Positions 17,629 through 26,771 of a DNA stretch of 64,000 bases are shown here, piece after piece. Source of the stretch: Arcobacter arenosus (GTDB lineage: Bacteria; Campylobacterota; Campylobacteria; Campylobacterales; Arcobacteraceae); contig NZ_VANU01000003.1 of the NCBI RefSeq assembly GCF_005771535.1, positions 151,711 to 215,710 on the forward strand, read 5' to 3'. Under the pieces are notes generated by a model that had not been told where the DNA came from, searched no databases, and was given only the letters and a program-made list of their open reading frames with translations. A program made the translations under genes and the position numbers. Every line of letters begins with the position of its first letter. Position 1 is the stretch's first letter.

Positions 17629-18327
17629 TTAAAAGGGATAGAAGAAAAATTTCAGTATTTTCCAACCAAAAGGTATATGCATAACATCTTGCTCTTCACC
17701 CTCTTTTTCATAAAGTATTTTTAAATTAGCAACTTGTGAAGAATCTACACTATTATCAGGTGTAATATCATAAGGTCTTATAACTCCAGTGATTGTTATT
17801 GATTGCTTTTGACCATCAACTAAAATCTCTTTAAAACCCTTTACAAAATAATTACCATTTGCGTATGTTTCTTCAATTATAACTGAAACAGTAGTTGAAA
17901 AATCTTCACTTAAACTTGTAGTTACATCACCTTTATTACTAGAAGAAGAACTTGATTCATACCCTAAATTTGTAATTGGATTTATAAAATTAGCAACTTT
18001 TTCAGCAACTCCGCCAGCTGTACCTGCAGTTGCAGATAATCCTGTGCTTGAAGCGTTTCTATCTGAAGTAGTTTCCCTTGAATTACTAGTGTTTGACGAT
18101 AAAGATTCATTTATTTTAATTTGAAGGATATCTCCTATTTGTAAATCTTTTTTATCAGCAAATAAAGATGGACCCTTTAGAGTATATAAAGAACCTTTGT
18201 TTCTTTTTACAACAGGAGCAGGTTTAGGAACTTGCATCTCTGGTTTTTTAAAATCTATTTTTGGTTCTTGAGAAACACAACCTAAAAAAAGAAAAGGCAT
18301 TAAAAAAATTAGTAAACTATTTTTCAT
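17629..18327 (-). CDS. flgH: Flagellar L-ring lipoprotein FlgH
   Basis: 232 residues from the ATG at 18327. A lipoprotein signal reads MKNSLLIFLMPFLFLGC, with the lipidated Cys at residue 17. The body has SLFADKKDLQIGDILQIKI, then ETYANGNYFVKGFKEILVDGQKQSITITGVIRPYDI, the FlgH core. It forms the outer-membrane bushing of the rod. An in-frame start five codons earlier exists, but it would place charged residues before the lipobox; the chosen start overlaps the previous stop codon by 11 bp and suits coupled translation. Confidence 0.94.
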   Translation of the reverse strand: MKNSLLIFLMPFLFLGCVSQEPKIDFKKPEMQVPKPAPVVKRNKGSLYTLKGPSLFADKKDLQIGDILQIKINESLSSNTSNSRETTSDRNASSTGLSATAGTAGGVAEKVANFINPITNLGYESSSSSSNKGDVTTSLSEDFSTTVSVIIEETYANGNYFVKGFKEILVDGQKQSITITGVIRPYDITPDNSVDSSQVANLKILYEKEGEEQDVMHIPFGWKILKFFFYPF

Positions 18328-18745
18328 TATATTTACTTTCAATAATATATTTTAAATCTAATGCAATTTTGATATCTTTTAAATCTTTTTTGATAAGTGC
18401 AGTTGTTCCATATCTAACTTTTAATGCATCTAAATTAGTATCTGGGTCAACAACTATAAGTGCTTTGTTTGATATAAGTTTTACATCAATAACTTTTCGT
18501 TGACCTATTAAATCAACTGCAGTTTCAATTTCACGATAGATAATTCGCTCAATTTTTCTACTTTTTTCTTCTTCTTTATTTTTCTCAATTAATTGTAGCT
18601 GCTTTTGATTTTCTAACTCTTGCTGTTTTGCATATTCTTCACTCATATGAAAATAGTAATATACAAACATACTTACAACAGCAAGAGCTGAAATAAGCTT
18701 AATAAGATTCCGTTTTTTATTATTTCTTTTTACAGCTACAATCAT
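18317..18745 (-). CDS. Unrecognised membrane-anchored flagellar-cluster protein
   Basis: 142 residues. A basic N-terminus (KRNNKKRN) precedes one membrane segment near residues 14-31. A charged, probably coiled-coil stretch (residues 36-70) is followed by a compact C-terminal domain of about 70 residues (AVDLIGQRKVIDVKLISNKALIVVDPDTNLDALKV). I do not recognise the family. Its position between fliL and flgH, with overlap into flgH, argues for a part in flagellar assembly or motor structure. The single-pass topology would place the C-terminal domain in the periplasm. Confidence 0.7.
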   Translation of the reverse strand: MIVAVKRNNKKRNLIKLISALAVVSMFVYYYFHMSEEYAKQQELENQKQLQLIEKNKEEEKSRKIERIIYREIETAVDLIGQRKVIDVKLISNKALIVVDPDTNLDALKVRYGTTALIKKDLKDIKIALDLKYIIESKYNEK

Positions 18746-18750
18746 AGTTT

Positions 18751-19281
18751 TTATTTAATCACAAATGTTGTAAATAATATTTTTTTAATATTATTTCTTT
18801 TTATATCATCATTATTTGCTGTAACTTCATTGATAATGTTATTAATATCTTCCATTAACTCTTCTTTTAACAACTCTTTTCCACCAACAGTTAACAATTC
18901 TTCAGAACTTCTTGCACTAATTTGTCCAATTACTACATCTACAATTTCTGCCTTATACTCTTCTACTATTGATTCTATTGTAGGTTCTGTACTTTTTAAA
19001 GAAAAAGAAAGTTTCATTAATTTTTCTCTTCCTTTAGCATTAGTGATATTTAAAACCAAATCATTTATTGCAGCTTTATATGTTTCGTTAGAATCACCAG
19101 CTTCCTCTTTTTTAACCTGCTCAGTTCCTTGTTGCTGTTGACCTGATAATACTCCACTTGAATACAATAAATATCCTCCAGCACCAACTGCAATTAATAA
19201 TATAACTATTAATGCAATAAGAACTATCATTAGTCCTTTTCCACCGCCAGATTTTTTTACTTCTTCGTTTTCTTCAGCCAT
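18751..19281 (-). CDS. fliL: Flagellar basal body-associated protein FliL
   Basis: 176 residues: a short cytoplasmic tail with a GGGKG stretch, one membrane helix near residues 16-40, a flexible Gln/Glu-rich linker, and the periplasmic FliL domain (INDLVLNITNAKGREKLMKLSFSLKSTEPTIESIVEEY) ending in KKILFTTFVIK. The stomatin-like FliL domain encircles the stator units and supports motor torque. It is adjacent to a MotE-like gene, another motor accessory. Confidence 0.92.
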   Translation of the reverse strand: MAEENEEVKKSGGGKGLMIVLIALIVILLIAVGAGGYLLYSSGVLSGQQQQGTEQVKKEEAGDSNETYKAAINDLVLNITNAKGREKLMKLSFSLKSTEPTIESIVEEYKAEIVDVVIGQISARSSEELLTVGGKELLKEELMEDINNIINEVTANNDDIKRNNIKKILFTTFVIK

Positions 19282-19284
19282 AAA

Positions 19285-19782
19285 TCACCCTTCATCTTTA
19301 TTATTTATTTTATACTCTTGTAACATCTGTGTCAATAAAGAAGCATTTTTAGGACTTAAGTACCTCATAAAAGATGTTACCTTCGCTTCTTTTAATCTTA
19401 AGATTATATCGAAAACTCCCTCAAGATTTCCATCACTAATCATTTGATTAAAAATTTCTGCAGCAATTTTAGGCTTCATTTTATTATAAATTGTTGAAAT
19501 CTTACTATCAACTTCACCTTTTATATCAGATAAAAGTTTTTTATTTTCATCCCGTAAAGCTTCAATTTGTTTCTTTTCGCTTTCTACTTTTTTTAGTAAT
19601 GTTTCTAACTCTTTTTTTCTTTCTTGATACTCTTTTTCTTTTTTATTATAAAAATTGTTAAGTTCTTTTTTTAATTCTTTAACTTCTATTTTTTGCTTAA
19701 TTAATGCGGCACTACTAACTCTTTCCTCTTGGGCAAAAGAGAATGAAAATAATAAAATTGTTGCTAATATTAACCTATTCAA
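19285..19782 (-). CDS. MotE-like periplasmic coiled-coil protein
   Basis: 165 residues with a signal peptide (MNRLILATILLFSFSFAQ), a long Lys/Glu coiled coil (residues 25-95), and a C-terminal globular part reading YNKMKPKIAAEIFNQMISDGNLEGVFDIILRLKEAKVTSFMRYLSPKNASLLTQML. The IYNKMKP-x-AAEIF and L-x-P-KNAS-x-LT pattern is that of the MotE family, a periplasmic chaperone of MotC in alphaproteobacteria. In Campylobacterota such proteins lie in flagellar clusters. It overlaps the FliJ-like gene by 4 bp and precedes fliL. Confidence 0.8.
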   Translation of the reverse strand: MNRLILATILLFSFSFAQEERVSSAALIKQKIEVKELKKELNNFYNKKEKEYQERKKELETLLKKVESEKKQIEALRDENKKLLSDIKGEVDSKISTIYNKMKPKIAAEIFNQMISDGNLEGVFDIILRLKEAKVTSFMRYLSPKNASLLTQMLQEYKINNKDEG

Positions 19783-20195
19783 AAATTCTCCTGTTCACTA
19801 ATATATTTACTTTGGATATATTCACTTGCGGCTTCCTCTTCCATATAAAGAACCTTTCTAAAAGCTTCATCTTTTTGCTCTTTTAGAATATAAGCATATT
19901 GTTCTGTTTGCTTTTGCAATTCAACAATTTCTATAACTAAACTCTCAACTTGTTTTTGTAAAACAATTTTTTCATTATTAAGCTTTACAATATGCTCTTT
20001 CATAGTGTTTTTATGAATTGCTAATACTGCAAAATCTGATATAGCACCATGTTTTTGAACTGAAGTTGTATTAATTTTGTTTTCTGTAAACATAATCTCA
20101 TCCTCAATACGAGAAATTCTTGCCATTAATTGACCCTTTTCAATTAATTTCTGATCAGTTTGCATTTTTTTTAATTCATGGAGCTTTTTTATCAT
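19779..20195 (-). CDS. FliJ-like coiled-coil export protein
   Basis: 138 residues, almost wholly predicted coiled coil with many Lys, Glu and Gln and no signal peptide. Size and composition match FliJ, the stalk-like soluble component that links the FliI ATPase ring to the export gate. The position beside fliQ, an export-gate gene, supports this. FliJ proteins share little sequence, so the name rests on structure and context. I choose the ATG at 20195, one base after the fliQ stop, over a TTG four codons upstream inside fliQ. Confidence 0.65.
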   Translation of the reverse strand: MIKKLHELKKMQTDQKLIEKGQLMARISRIEDEIMFTENKINTTSVQKHGAISDFAVLAIHKNTMKEHIVKLNNEKIVLQKQVESLVIEIVELQKQTEQYAYILKEQKDEAFRKVLYMEEEAASEYIQSKYISEQENF

Positions 20196-20196
20196 A

Positions 20197-20457
20197 TTAC
20201 TGTCCAAAAGTTAATATCAAACCCCACAAATCTGTGGTATAGGTTTTGATATTATCACCTATCCAAGGTAATGAAATAAGAATAAAAACTGAAACAAATA
20301 TAACTTTTGGAACAAAAGTTAATGATGCATCTGAAACTTGTGTTACTGCTTGAAAAATTGAGATTATAAGACCAATAACCATACTTACTATAAGTGATGG
20401 CAAACCAAGTATTAAGATTATTTTTACTGTATTTTCTGCAATACCAATTAAATCCAT
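20197..20457 (-). CDS. fliQ: Flagellar export gate protein FliQ
   Basis: 86 residues with two membrane helices, the standard FliQ form: IAENTVKIILILGLPSLIVSMVIGLIISIFQAVTQVSDASLTFVPKVIFV. The motif QAVTQVSDASLTFVPK is highly conserved. FliQ forms, with FliP and FliR, the helical core of the type III export gate. Here it is separated from fliP and fliR and sits with a FliJ-like gene and an acidic protein of unknown role. Confidence 0.96.
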   Translation of the reverse strand: MDLIGIAENTVKIILILGLPSLIVSMVIGLIISIFQAVTQVSDASLTFVPKVIFVSVFILISLPWIGDNIKTYTTDLWGLILTFGQ

Positions 20458-20458
20458 A

Positions 20459-21385
20459 CTAATCTTTAACTTTTACTGTAATCTCCAGCGTTTTGTTATT
20501 TAATAACTGTGAGATTAGTTTTGCTATATCATCTACACTTGAACTACCAATATCAATACTTTCTGATTTATTATCTTTTTGTAATTCAGTTGTTTGTACT
20601 TTGCTTGGAAGTGGTTGAGTTGACAACTCTTCATTATCTAAACCATCTAAAGCTGCTAAAATATCAGCTTCATTTAATGCATCAAATTCTGCAAATTCAT
20701 TGGGCATGTCAACTCCTTGAGTATTCTCTTCTTTTTTTTCTTCTATAATATCAAAATCTTCTTCAAAACTCAAATCTTTAATGGAAGATAAAATATCTTC
20801 ATCTTGATTATCTTCTGAATTTTCAATCTCTTTTTCATCTATTTGTTCAATAAATGAAGATAAATCATCAATCTCTTCTATTACTGGTTCTATTGAGGAT
20901 TTTTTTTCATTCCTATTAGATAATAGATTACTTAGTTCATCATCTAATTGAACATAATTTTTTTCATCACCCTCATCTTTTTCATATGCATCTTCAACAA
21001 TCTCTACAATTGAATCTTGAATATCATTTGATTCTTGTACAAAGGCTTCAGTTTCAAGTTTTTTTATAATATGTTTTGATAATTCTTCCATTGAATCAAC
21101 GGAGATATCACCAATTCCATGATCCAATAAATACTCTTGTTCTATACCATCTTTTGGTTTGAAAAAATTTATTTTTTGATTTAAAGTATTTTTTTTGATA
21201 ATTTTTGAATCATCAATTAAATAGATGTTTTTTGGATTATCTTCAATAGCATTCTTTAAACTTTCTAAAGTTTTTAATTCTTTGATTTCACCGTTTTCAT
21301 CGAGTCTAAACTTTATGTTTGAATGATTTAGTAATTCTTTTATCTCTTTTGTGAAGCTTTCACTTCCATAAATATATATAATCAA
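20459..21385 (-). CDS. Acidic unrecognised protein upstream of fliQ
   Basis: 308 residues, TTG start. The N-terminal 110 residues look globular with alternating strands and helices (MIIYIYGSESFTKEIKEL, then NPKNIYLIDDSKI and YLLDHGIGDISVDSMEELSKHII). Residues 120-260 are extremely rich in Asp and Glu with few hydrophobic residues, probably disordered. A short hydrophobic C-terminal patch (VDDIAKLISQLLNNKTLEITVKVKD) resembles a docking motif. No family recognised. Its stop abuts the fliQ start, so a role in flagellar export or assembly is inferred from linkage. Confidence 0.7.
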   Translation of the reverse strand: MIIYIYGSESFTKEIKELLNHSNIKFRLDENGEIKELKTLESLKNAIEDNPKNIYLIDDSKIIKKNTLNQKINFFKPKDGIEQEYLLDHGIGDISVDSMEELSKHIIKKLETEAFVQESNDIQDSIVEIVEDAYEKDEGDEKNYVQLDDELSNLLSNRNEKKSSIEPVIEEIDDLSSFIEQIDEKEIENSEDNQDEDILSSIKDLSFEEDFDIIEEKKEENTQGVDMPNEFAEFDALNEADILAALDGLDNEELSTQPLPSKVQTTELQKDNKSESIDIGSSSVDDIAKLISQLLNNKTLEITVKVKD

Positions 21386-21475
21386 AGATAACCCTAAAAT
21401 TATTTTTTGAAAAAATTATACCTACATTTTATAAAATTTTAGATAAAATATTTCAACAATCTAAGAGGTGTGAAA

Positions 21476-22531
21476 TTGAGGATACTAATAACTTTTTTTT
21501 TAATTGTAAATTTTTTAAGTGCCATTACAATAAAAGATATTTCTAATATAGTTGGGATTAGAGACAACCAACTTATTGGATATGGTCTTGTTGTTGGGTT
21601 AGCTGGTACTGGAGATAAATCACAATTTACTATGCAATCTTTACAAAATTTACTTAGAAACTCATATATTAAAATACCAACATCATCAATAAAATCAAAA
21701 AATATTGCAGCTGTTATGGTGACAGCAGAATTACCCCCTTTTTCAAGACAAGGGGATAAAATAAAAGTTAAGATATCTGCAATTGGTGATGCAAAATCAA
21801 TCGACCATGGGCAACTTTTATTAACTCAACTTAAAGCTGTAGATGGTCAAGTTTATGCATTAGCACAAGGGGCAATTGTATCAGATTTAGAAAACCCTAC
21901 AACAGGTTATATCTACGAGGGGGGAACTATAGAAAATGAGGTTGATTATTCTTTACAAGATGAAGATTCTATTACCCTAAGTTTATTTAAAAATGATGCT
22001 AAACAAGCCTTTACAGTAGAAGAAAAAATCAATAAAAAATTTGGTCAAAAAATTGCTATGGCTGTTGATACAAGAACAGTACAAGTGAAAAAACCTGCAA
22101 ATATTTCAACTGTAAAATTTATATATGATGTTCAAAGTATTCAATTAGATTCTGATTTCAAAAAGAAAATTGTTATTGATATGAATAGAGAAACAATAAT
22201 TGCAGGTGCAGATATACCAATTGACCCTGTTACAATAGCAAGAGAAAACTTTACAATTAGAATAAAAAAATCCCCTTTAAATGAAAATCAATGGGATGAT
22301 AATAAAGTAAATCCAGGAAAAGATATTGGGGATGATGTAAAACTAGATAATAAACCAATTGCTGTAAATATTGATAACACTTTGATGAACTCTAAAGAAG
22401 CTCCAACAGTTTCTGATTTAGTTAGAGCTATGAAAGTTATGAAACTTCCTATGACTGATATAATTGAAACAATTAAAATTATCAAAGAGATGGGCGCATT
22501 AAACAATGTTGAACTGGATATAAGAGGATAA
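21476..22531 (+). CDS. flgI: Flagellar P-ring protein FlgI
   Basis: 351 residues from the TTG at 21476, which has an AAGAGG Shine-Dalgarno at 7 bases; an upstream GTG at 21470 would abut that site. A signal peptide (ILITFFLIVNFLSA) is followed by the FlgI hallmark IKDISNIVGIRDNQLIGYGLVVGLAGTGDKSQFT, then SIKSKNIAAVMVTAELPPFSRQGDKIKVKISAIGDAKSI. FlgI polymerises in the periplasm as the peptidoglycan-level bushing. fliM begins 1 bp after its stop. Confidence 0.96.
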   Translation: MRILITFFLIVNFLSAITIKDISNIVGIRDNQLIGYGLVVGLAGTGDKSQFTMQSLQNLLRNSYIKIPTSSIKSKNIAAVMVTAELPPFSRQGDKIKVKISAIGDAKSIDHGQLLLTQLKAVDGQVYALAQGAIVSDLENPTTGYIYEGGTIENEVDYSLQDEDSITLSLFKNDAKQAFTVEEKINKKFGQKIAMAVDTRTVQVKKPANISTVKFIYDVQSIQLDSDFKKKIVIDMNRETIIAGADIPIDPVTIARENFTIRIKKSPLNENQWDDNKVNPGKDIGDDVKLDNKPIAVNIDNTLMNSKEAPTVSDLVRAMKVMKLPMTDIIETIKIIKEMGALNNVELDIRG

Positions 22532-22532
22532 G

Positions 22533-23630
22533 ATGGCTGAATTTTTAAGTCAAGATGAAATTGATGCACTTTTAGATATTGCCGAAGCTGGAGAAGATAT
22601 AGATGCTTCTACAGAAGAACAGATAATATCAAAAGAAAAAAACTACTCTATTTATGATTTTAAAAAGCCAAATAGAATCTCAAATGAGCAATTCAAAGCT
22701 TTTTCAACTTTACATGATAAGATGTTAAGGGATTTAATTACTGACCTTTCAGCTATGCTTAGAAAAATAGTTGATATTAAACTTTACTCAATTGAACAAA
22801 TGACTTATGGTGAGTTTATCCTTTCTATTCCTCAATTAACTTCACTTAATACCCTTTCAATTAAACCCCTTGAAGGGAGAATTGTTATTGAGTGTAACCC
22901 TGGTATTTCCCATAAGATTATTGCAGAATTATTAGGAAGTGGTGCAGTTGCTGCAAGTGATAATTTAGATAGAGAATTAACAGAAATTGAAGTAAATATT
23001 TTTGAACACTTCTATAAAATGTTTATAAAACATCTTTATAGAGCTTGGGATGAAGTTACAACTTTAAATTTTAAAATTGAATCTAGAGATACAAATGCAA
23101 ATGCAATTCAAATTATCTCAGACCATGAAATTGTATTACTAGTTGTACTTGAAATAACTATTGATGAAGAATCAGGTTTCTTATCTATTTGTTATCCTAT
23201 TTCATATATTGAAACCCTATTAAATAAAATTGTTGAAAAGATGTTTAATGAGGGTAAAAATAAAAAAGCTAGTAGAAAAAAAGATATTACAACGCTAATT
23301 TCTGGTGCAAAAATGAAAGTTGAAGCAATTATGGCTGAAACAGAATTAACAGTTGAAGAGCTACTAAAAATTAAACCTAATGATGTAATAGTATTTAATA
23401 AAAATGCAAGCTCTTCATCTTCAAAACTTTATGTAAATAGAACTGAAAAATTCTTAGGTGTTTCGGGGATATCAAACAATAGAAAAGCTGTTCAAGTGAA
23501 ATCTAATTTAGACCATGAAAAACAAGAAACTTTAGAAATTTTAAGATTAATGAGAGAAGATAGAATTAAAAAATCACAAGAGTCTAAAGAGAATATCAAA
23601 AGACTCTTAAGTGAAAGAGGAAGAAAGTAG
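22533..23630 (+). CDS. fliM: Flagellar motor switch protein FliM
   Basis: 365 residues. The N-terminal peptide FLSQDEIDALLDIA is the CheY-P docking motif. The middle domain follows (YDFKKPNRISNEQFKAFSTLHDKMLRDLITDLSAMLRKIVDIKLYSIEQMTYGEFILSIP), and the C-terminal SpoA/FliN-like domain includes MKVEAIMAETELTVEELLKIKPNDVIVFN. FliM sits in the C-ring and sets rotation direction. Cotranscribed with flgI. It ends at a weak hairpin shared with the converging pyrC. Confidence 0.96.
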   Translation: MAEFLSQDEIDALLDIAEAGEDIDASTEEQIISKEKNYSIYDFKKPNRISNEQFKAFSTLHDKMLRDLITDLSAMLRKIVDIKLYSIEQMTYGEFILSIPQLTSLNTLSIKPLEGRIVIECNPGISHKIIAELLGSGAVAASDNLDRELTEIEVNIFEHFYKMFIKHLYRAWDEVTTLNFKIESRDTNANAIQIISDHEIVLLVVLEITIDEESGFLSICYPISYIETLLNKIVEKMFNEGKNKKASRKKDITTLISGAKMKVEAIMAETELTVEELLKIKPNDVIVFNKNASSSSSKLYVNRTEKFLGVSGISNNRKAVQVKSNLDHEKQETLEILRLMREDRIKKSQESKENIKRLLSERGRK

Positions 23631-23646
23631 TAAAATTTAATTTTAC
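23630..23646. terminator. Weak bidirectional hairpin
   Basis: A 7-bp AT-rich stem (GTAAAAT with ATTTTAC) and a 3-base loop between the converging fliM and pyrC. It overlaps the pyrC stop codon. Stability is low. Confidence 0.35.
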
Positions 23647-24659
23647 CCTTCAATACTCCAAGCTAAAGTTTCACCTGCATACATTGGTACTACATTTTCA
23701 CTATTATAAGTGTAAATTTGAGGCACTACAAAATCTTTTTGTACTAGTTTAATAGTTTTCTCTACAGGTTTAAAATCATATATGTTTTGTGCATTTAAAC
23801 TAACAAATGCATTTAAATTTTCCAGTTTACCATTTTTATCAAACAGTTCAGTTAATACTTGTAAAGCTATAGGAGATGTAAATACTCCAGCAGCACAACC
23901 ACAACACTCTTTTTTGTGTTTTGGATGGGGTGCACTATCACTTCCAAACATCAATTTAGGATGAGCTTCAAGTGCAGCATTTAATAAAGCATCTCTATCT
24001 TCTGGTCTTTTTGCAATTGGTTTACAAAAAAGATGAGGCTGTAACATACCCCCTGCTACATCATCTAAAGTAATTAATAAATGATGTAAAGTAACTGTTG
24101 CATATAGATTGTCGTATTTATCTAATAACTCAATAGCATCTTTTGTTGTGATATGTTCCATAATAATTTTTAGATTAGGGAATGAAGAGGCAATAGACTC
24201 ATAAATAGGCATAAACTCTTTTTCTCTATCCATAACAAATCCATTTGTTTCACCATGGATACATAAAGGGATTCCAAGTTTACTCATTGATTCTAAAGTT
24301 GGTCTTAAATTTTCAATATCCATCGATGATACACCAGTTTCAGAATTGGTTGTAATCCCAGCAGGATAAAGTTTAATTGCAATAATTTCATCTTTTATAT
24401 CTTCTAAAAAAGAGAAAGAATAATCGTCTTTAAAAAATAAAGTTACATAGGGTTCAAAATCATCACCATTACAAGATTCTAAAATTCTTTGTTTATATGA
24501 TAAAAGGGCTTCCTTTGTGGTAATAGGTGGTACTAAATTAGGCATTATTAGTGCACCTGAAAAGGTATTTGAAGTAAGTGGCCCCACAAGTTTTAACATC
24601 TCACCATCTCTTAGGTGAAGATGCATGTCAAGTGGAGAATTAATTTCAAAAGTACGCAT
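23643..24659 (-). CDS. pyrC: Dihydroorotase
   Basis: 338 residues, the type II (E. coli-like) dihydroorotase of pyrimidine synthesis. The metal-binding [10 protein letters not shown] is at the N-terminus. [13 protein letters not shown], the lysine ligand in [29 protein letters not shown], and [23 protein letters not shown] with the catalytic Asp follow. It starts 1 bp downstream of the PII gene, so it may be cotranscribed with the amt-PII genes, linking pyrimidine synthesis to nitrogen control. Confidence 0.96.
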   Translation of the reverse strand: MRTFEINSPLDMHLHLRDGEMLKLVGPLTSNTFSGALIMPNLVPPITTKEALLSYKQRILESCNGDDFEPYVTLFFKDDYSFSFLEDIKDEIIAIKLYPAGITTNSETGVSSMDIENLRPTLESMSKLGIPLCIHGETNGFVMDREKEFMPIYESIASSFPNLKIIMEHITTKDAIELLDKYDNLYATVTLHHLLITLDDVAGGMLQPHLFCKPIAKRPEDRDALLNAALEAHPKLMFGSDSAPHPKHKKECCGCAAGVFTSPIALQVLTELFDKNGKLENLNAFVSLNAQNIYDFKPVEKTIKLVQKDFVVPQIYTYNSENVVPMYAGETLAWSIEG

Positions 24660-24660
24660 A

Positions 24661-25002
<342 letters not shown>

Positions 25003-25047
25003 TCATTTCCTTTTTTTGATTGTCATATTTTAGCAAAACTTAGTTAA

Positions 25048-25084
25048 ATCTAAATTATTACACTCTTTTATATCTAAATTATTA
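25048..25084. repeat. Short direct repeat between amt and PII genes
   Basis: ATCTAAATTATTA occurs at 25048-25060 and again at 25072-25084, a 24-bp period, in the gap between the first amt gene and its PII gene. Function unknown; it could be a chance AT-rich repeat. Confidence 0.4.
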
Positions 25085-25085
25085 A

Positions 25086-26279
25086 TTAAAATGCTCTTTT
25101 GAACTCAGGATAAGCTTCAACACCACATTCATCTACATCAAGTCCTTGCATCTCTTCATCATCTGCTGCTCTTAATGCAACTATTTTATTTATAATAAAC
25201 AATACAACAAAAGAAACACAAAAAGCAAAAATACCAACTACTACAACACCTTTTAATTGTCCAATAAATGTTATATCATCTCCATTGCTTGCAAAAATTC
25301 CAACTGCTAATGTTCCCCAAATACCATTTAATAAGTGAACAGATAAAGCACCAACAGGGTCATCAAGTTTTAATTTATCAAAGAAAGATACTCCAATAAC
25401 AACAATAACACCACCAATTGCACCAATTAAAATTGGAGTATAAATGTCATATAAATCTGGTCCTGCAGTAATTGCAACTAATCCACCTAAAGCACCATTT
25501 AATACCATTGTGATATCAAGTTTTTTATATTGGAAGTACATAATTATTGAAACAATAATAGCACCAGCAAGTCCAGCTGTATTTGTATTCATAATTGTTA
25601 AAGCAACTGCATCTGCATTCTCTTTTGAAGCTATTGAACCAACAGAACCTCCATTAAATCCAAACCAACCAATCCATAAAAGAAAAGCACCTAAAGTTAC
25701 AAGTGGGATATTTGAAGCAGGGATTACTCTAACTCCACCACTTTTAGGGTATCTTCCTTTTCTAGCACCAATTATAATAATAGCAGCTAATAAAGCCCAT
25801 CCACCAGTACTGTGAATAACTGTTGATCCAGCTAAGTCATACATTGATAAATCTAAAAATGTTCCATCAAGCATATCTGCTCCCCATGACCAATTTACAA
25901 CAGTTGGATAGATAAAACCACCCATAATTACTGTAAAGATTGCCAAAGGAATAACCTTTGCTCTTTCACTTACACCACCTGACATAATATTAATTACTTT
26001 ACCAACAAAAGCCATTTGAAAAAGAAAAGCTGCCCATTTTGACATTGAATCACTTCCAAAATCACCAAAAGCAATTGAGTAACCAACAAGTAAAAATGCC
26101 ATTGATGCAATTGCATAAATCATAGTGTTTACCATTAATACCGCTGAAACATTCTTTGTTCTAACAAGTCCAGCTTCTAGCATAGCAAATCCAGGAACCA
26201 TAAAAATAATTAACGTCATTGCAAATAGTGCAAAAAACGTATCAATAACATAACTAACTGATTGTAAATCCATATTCAA
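25086..26279 (-). CDS. Ammonium transporter, Amt family (first copy)
   Basis: 397 residues with 11 predicted membrane helices. Conserved elements: FMVPGFAMLEAGLVRTKN, GGFIYPTVVNWSWG, the DLAGSTVIHSTGGWALLAAIIIIGARKGRY block containing the first pore His, LLWIGWFGFNGGS, VLNGALGGLVAITAGPD, and DPVGALSVHLLNGIWGTLAVGIF with the second pore His. The C-terminal tail LDVDECGVEAYPEF is the PII-interacting region. It is first in an amt-PII(-pyrC) operon preceded by the TGTATA-N5-TATACA site. Confidence 0.96.
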   Translation of the reverse strand: MNMDLQSVSYVIDTFFALFAMTLIIFMVPGFAMLEAGLVRTKNVSAVLMVNTMIYAIASMAFLLVGYSIAFGDFGSDSMSKWAAFLFQMAFVGKVINIMSGGVSERAKVIPLAIFTVIMGGFIYPTVVNWSWGADMLDGTFLDLSMYDLAGSTVIHSTGGWALLAAIIIIGARKGRYPKSGGVRVIPASNIPLVTLGAFLLWIGWFGFNGGSVGSIASKENADAVALTIMNTNTAGLAGAIIVSIIMYFQYKKLDITMVLNGALGGLVAITAGPDLYDIYTPILIGAIGGVIVVIGVSFFDKLKLDDPVGALSVHLLNGIWGTLAVGIFASNGDDITFIGQLKGVVVVGIFAFCVSFVVLFIINKIVALRAADDEEMQGLDVDECGVEAYPEFKRAF

Positions 26280-26305
26280 CCCTCAACAATTTTTTTGTAA
26301 AGAGC

Positions 26306-26311
26306 ATTATA
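26306..26311 (-). promoter_or_regulatory. -10 box of the first amt operon
   Basis: TATAAT on the minus strand, 27 bp upstream of the amt start codon. The TGTATA-N5-TATACA dyad is centred about 43 bp further upstream. Confidence 0.5.
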
Positions 26312-26342
26312 TAGTTTAATAAGATATTTTCAATGATAAGTT

Positions 26343-26359
26343 TGTATAAAAAATATACA
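26343..26359. promoter_or_regulatory. Nitrogen-block operator, copy 1
   Basis: The dyad TGTATA-AAAAA-TATACA upstream of the first amt operon. The same 6-5-6 dyad recurs at 28055-28071 and 28203-28219. The layout equals that of NtrC sites (6-bp arms, 5-bp spacer) but the bases differ. The bound factor is not known. Confidence 0.65.
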
Positions 26360-26370
26360 GCGAGATAAAT

Positions 26371-26407
26371 TTTATATCAGTGAAGAATAATTCTCCACCG
26401 ATATAAA
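26371..26407 (-). terminator. Hairpin terminator after the second PII gene
   Basis: A long stem (outer arm TTTATATC with GATATAAA, then GTG/CAC and AGAAT/ATTCT) with two mismatches and a 1-base tip, just after the PII stop on the minus strand and followed by an AT-rich run. Confidence 0.6.
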
Positions 26408-26412
26408 GGGGC

Positions 26413-26754
<342 letters not shown>

Positions 26755-26771
26755 TTAAATCCTATTCTCTA

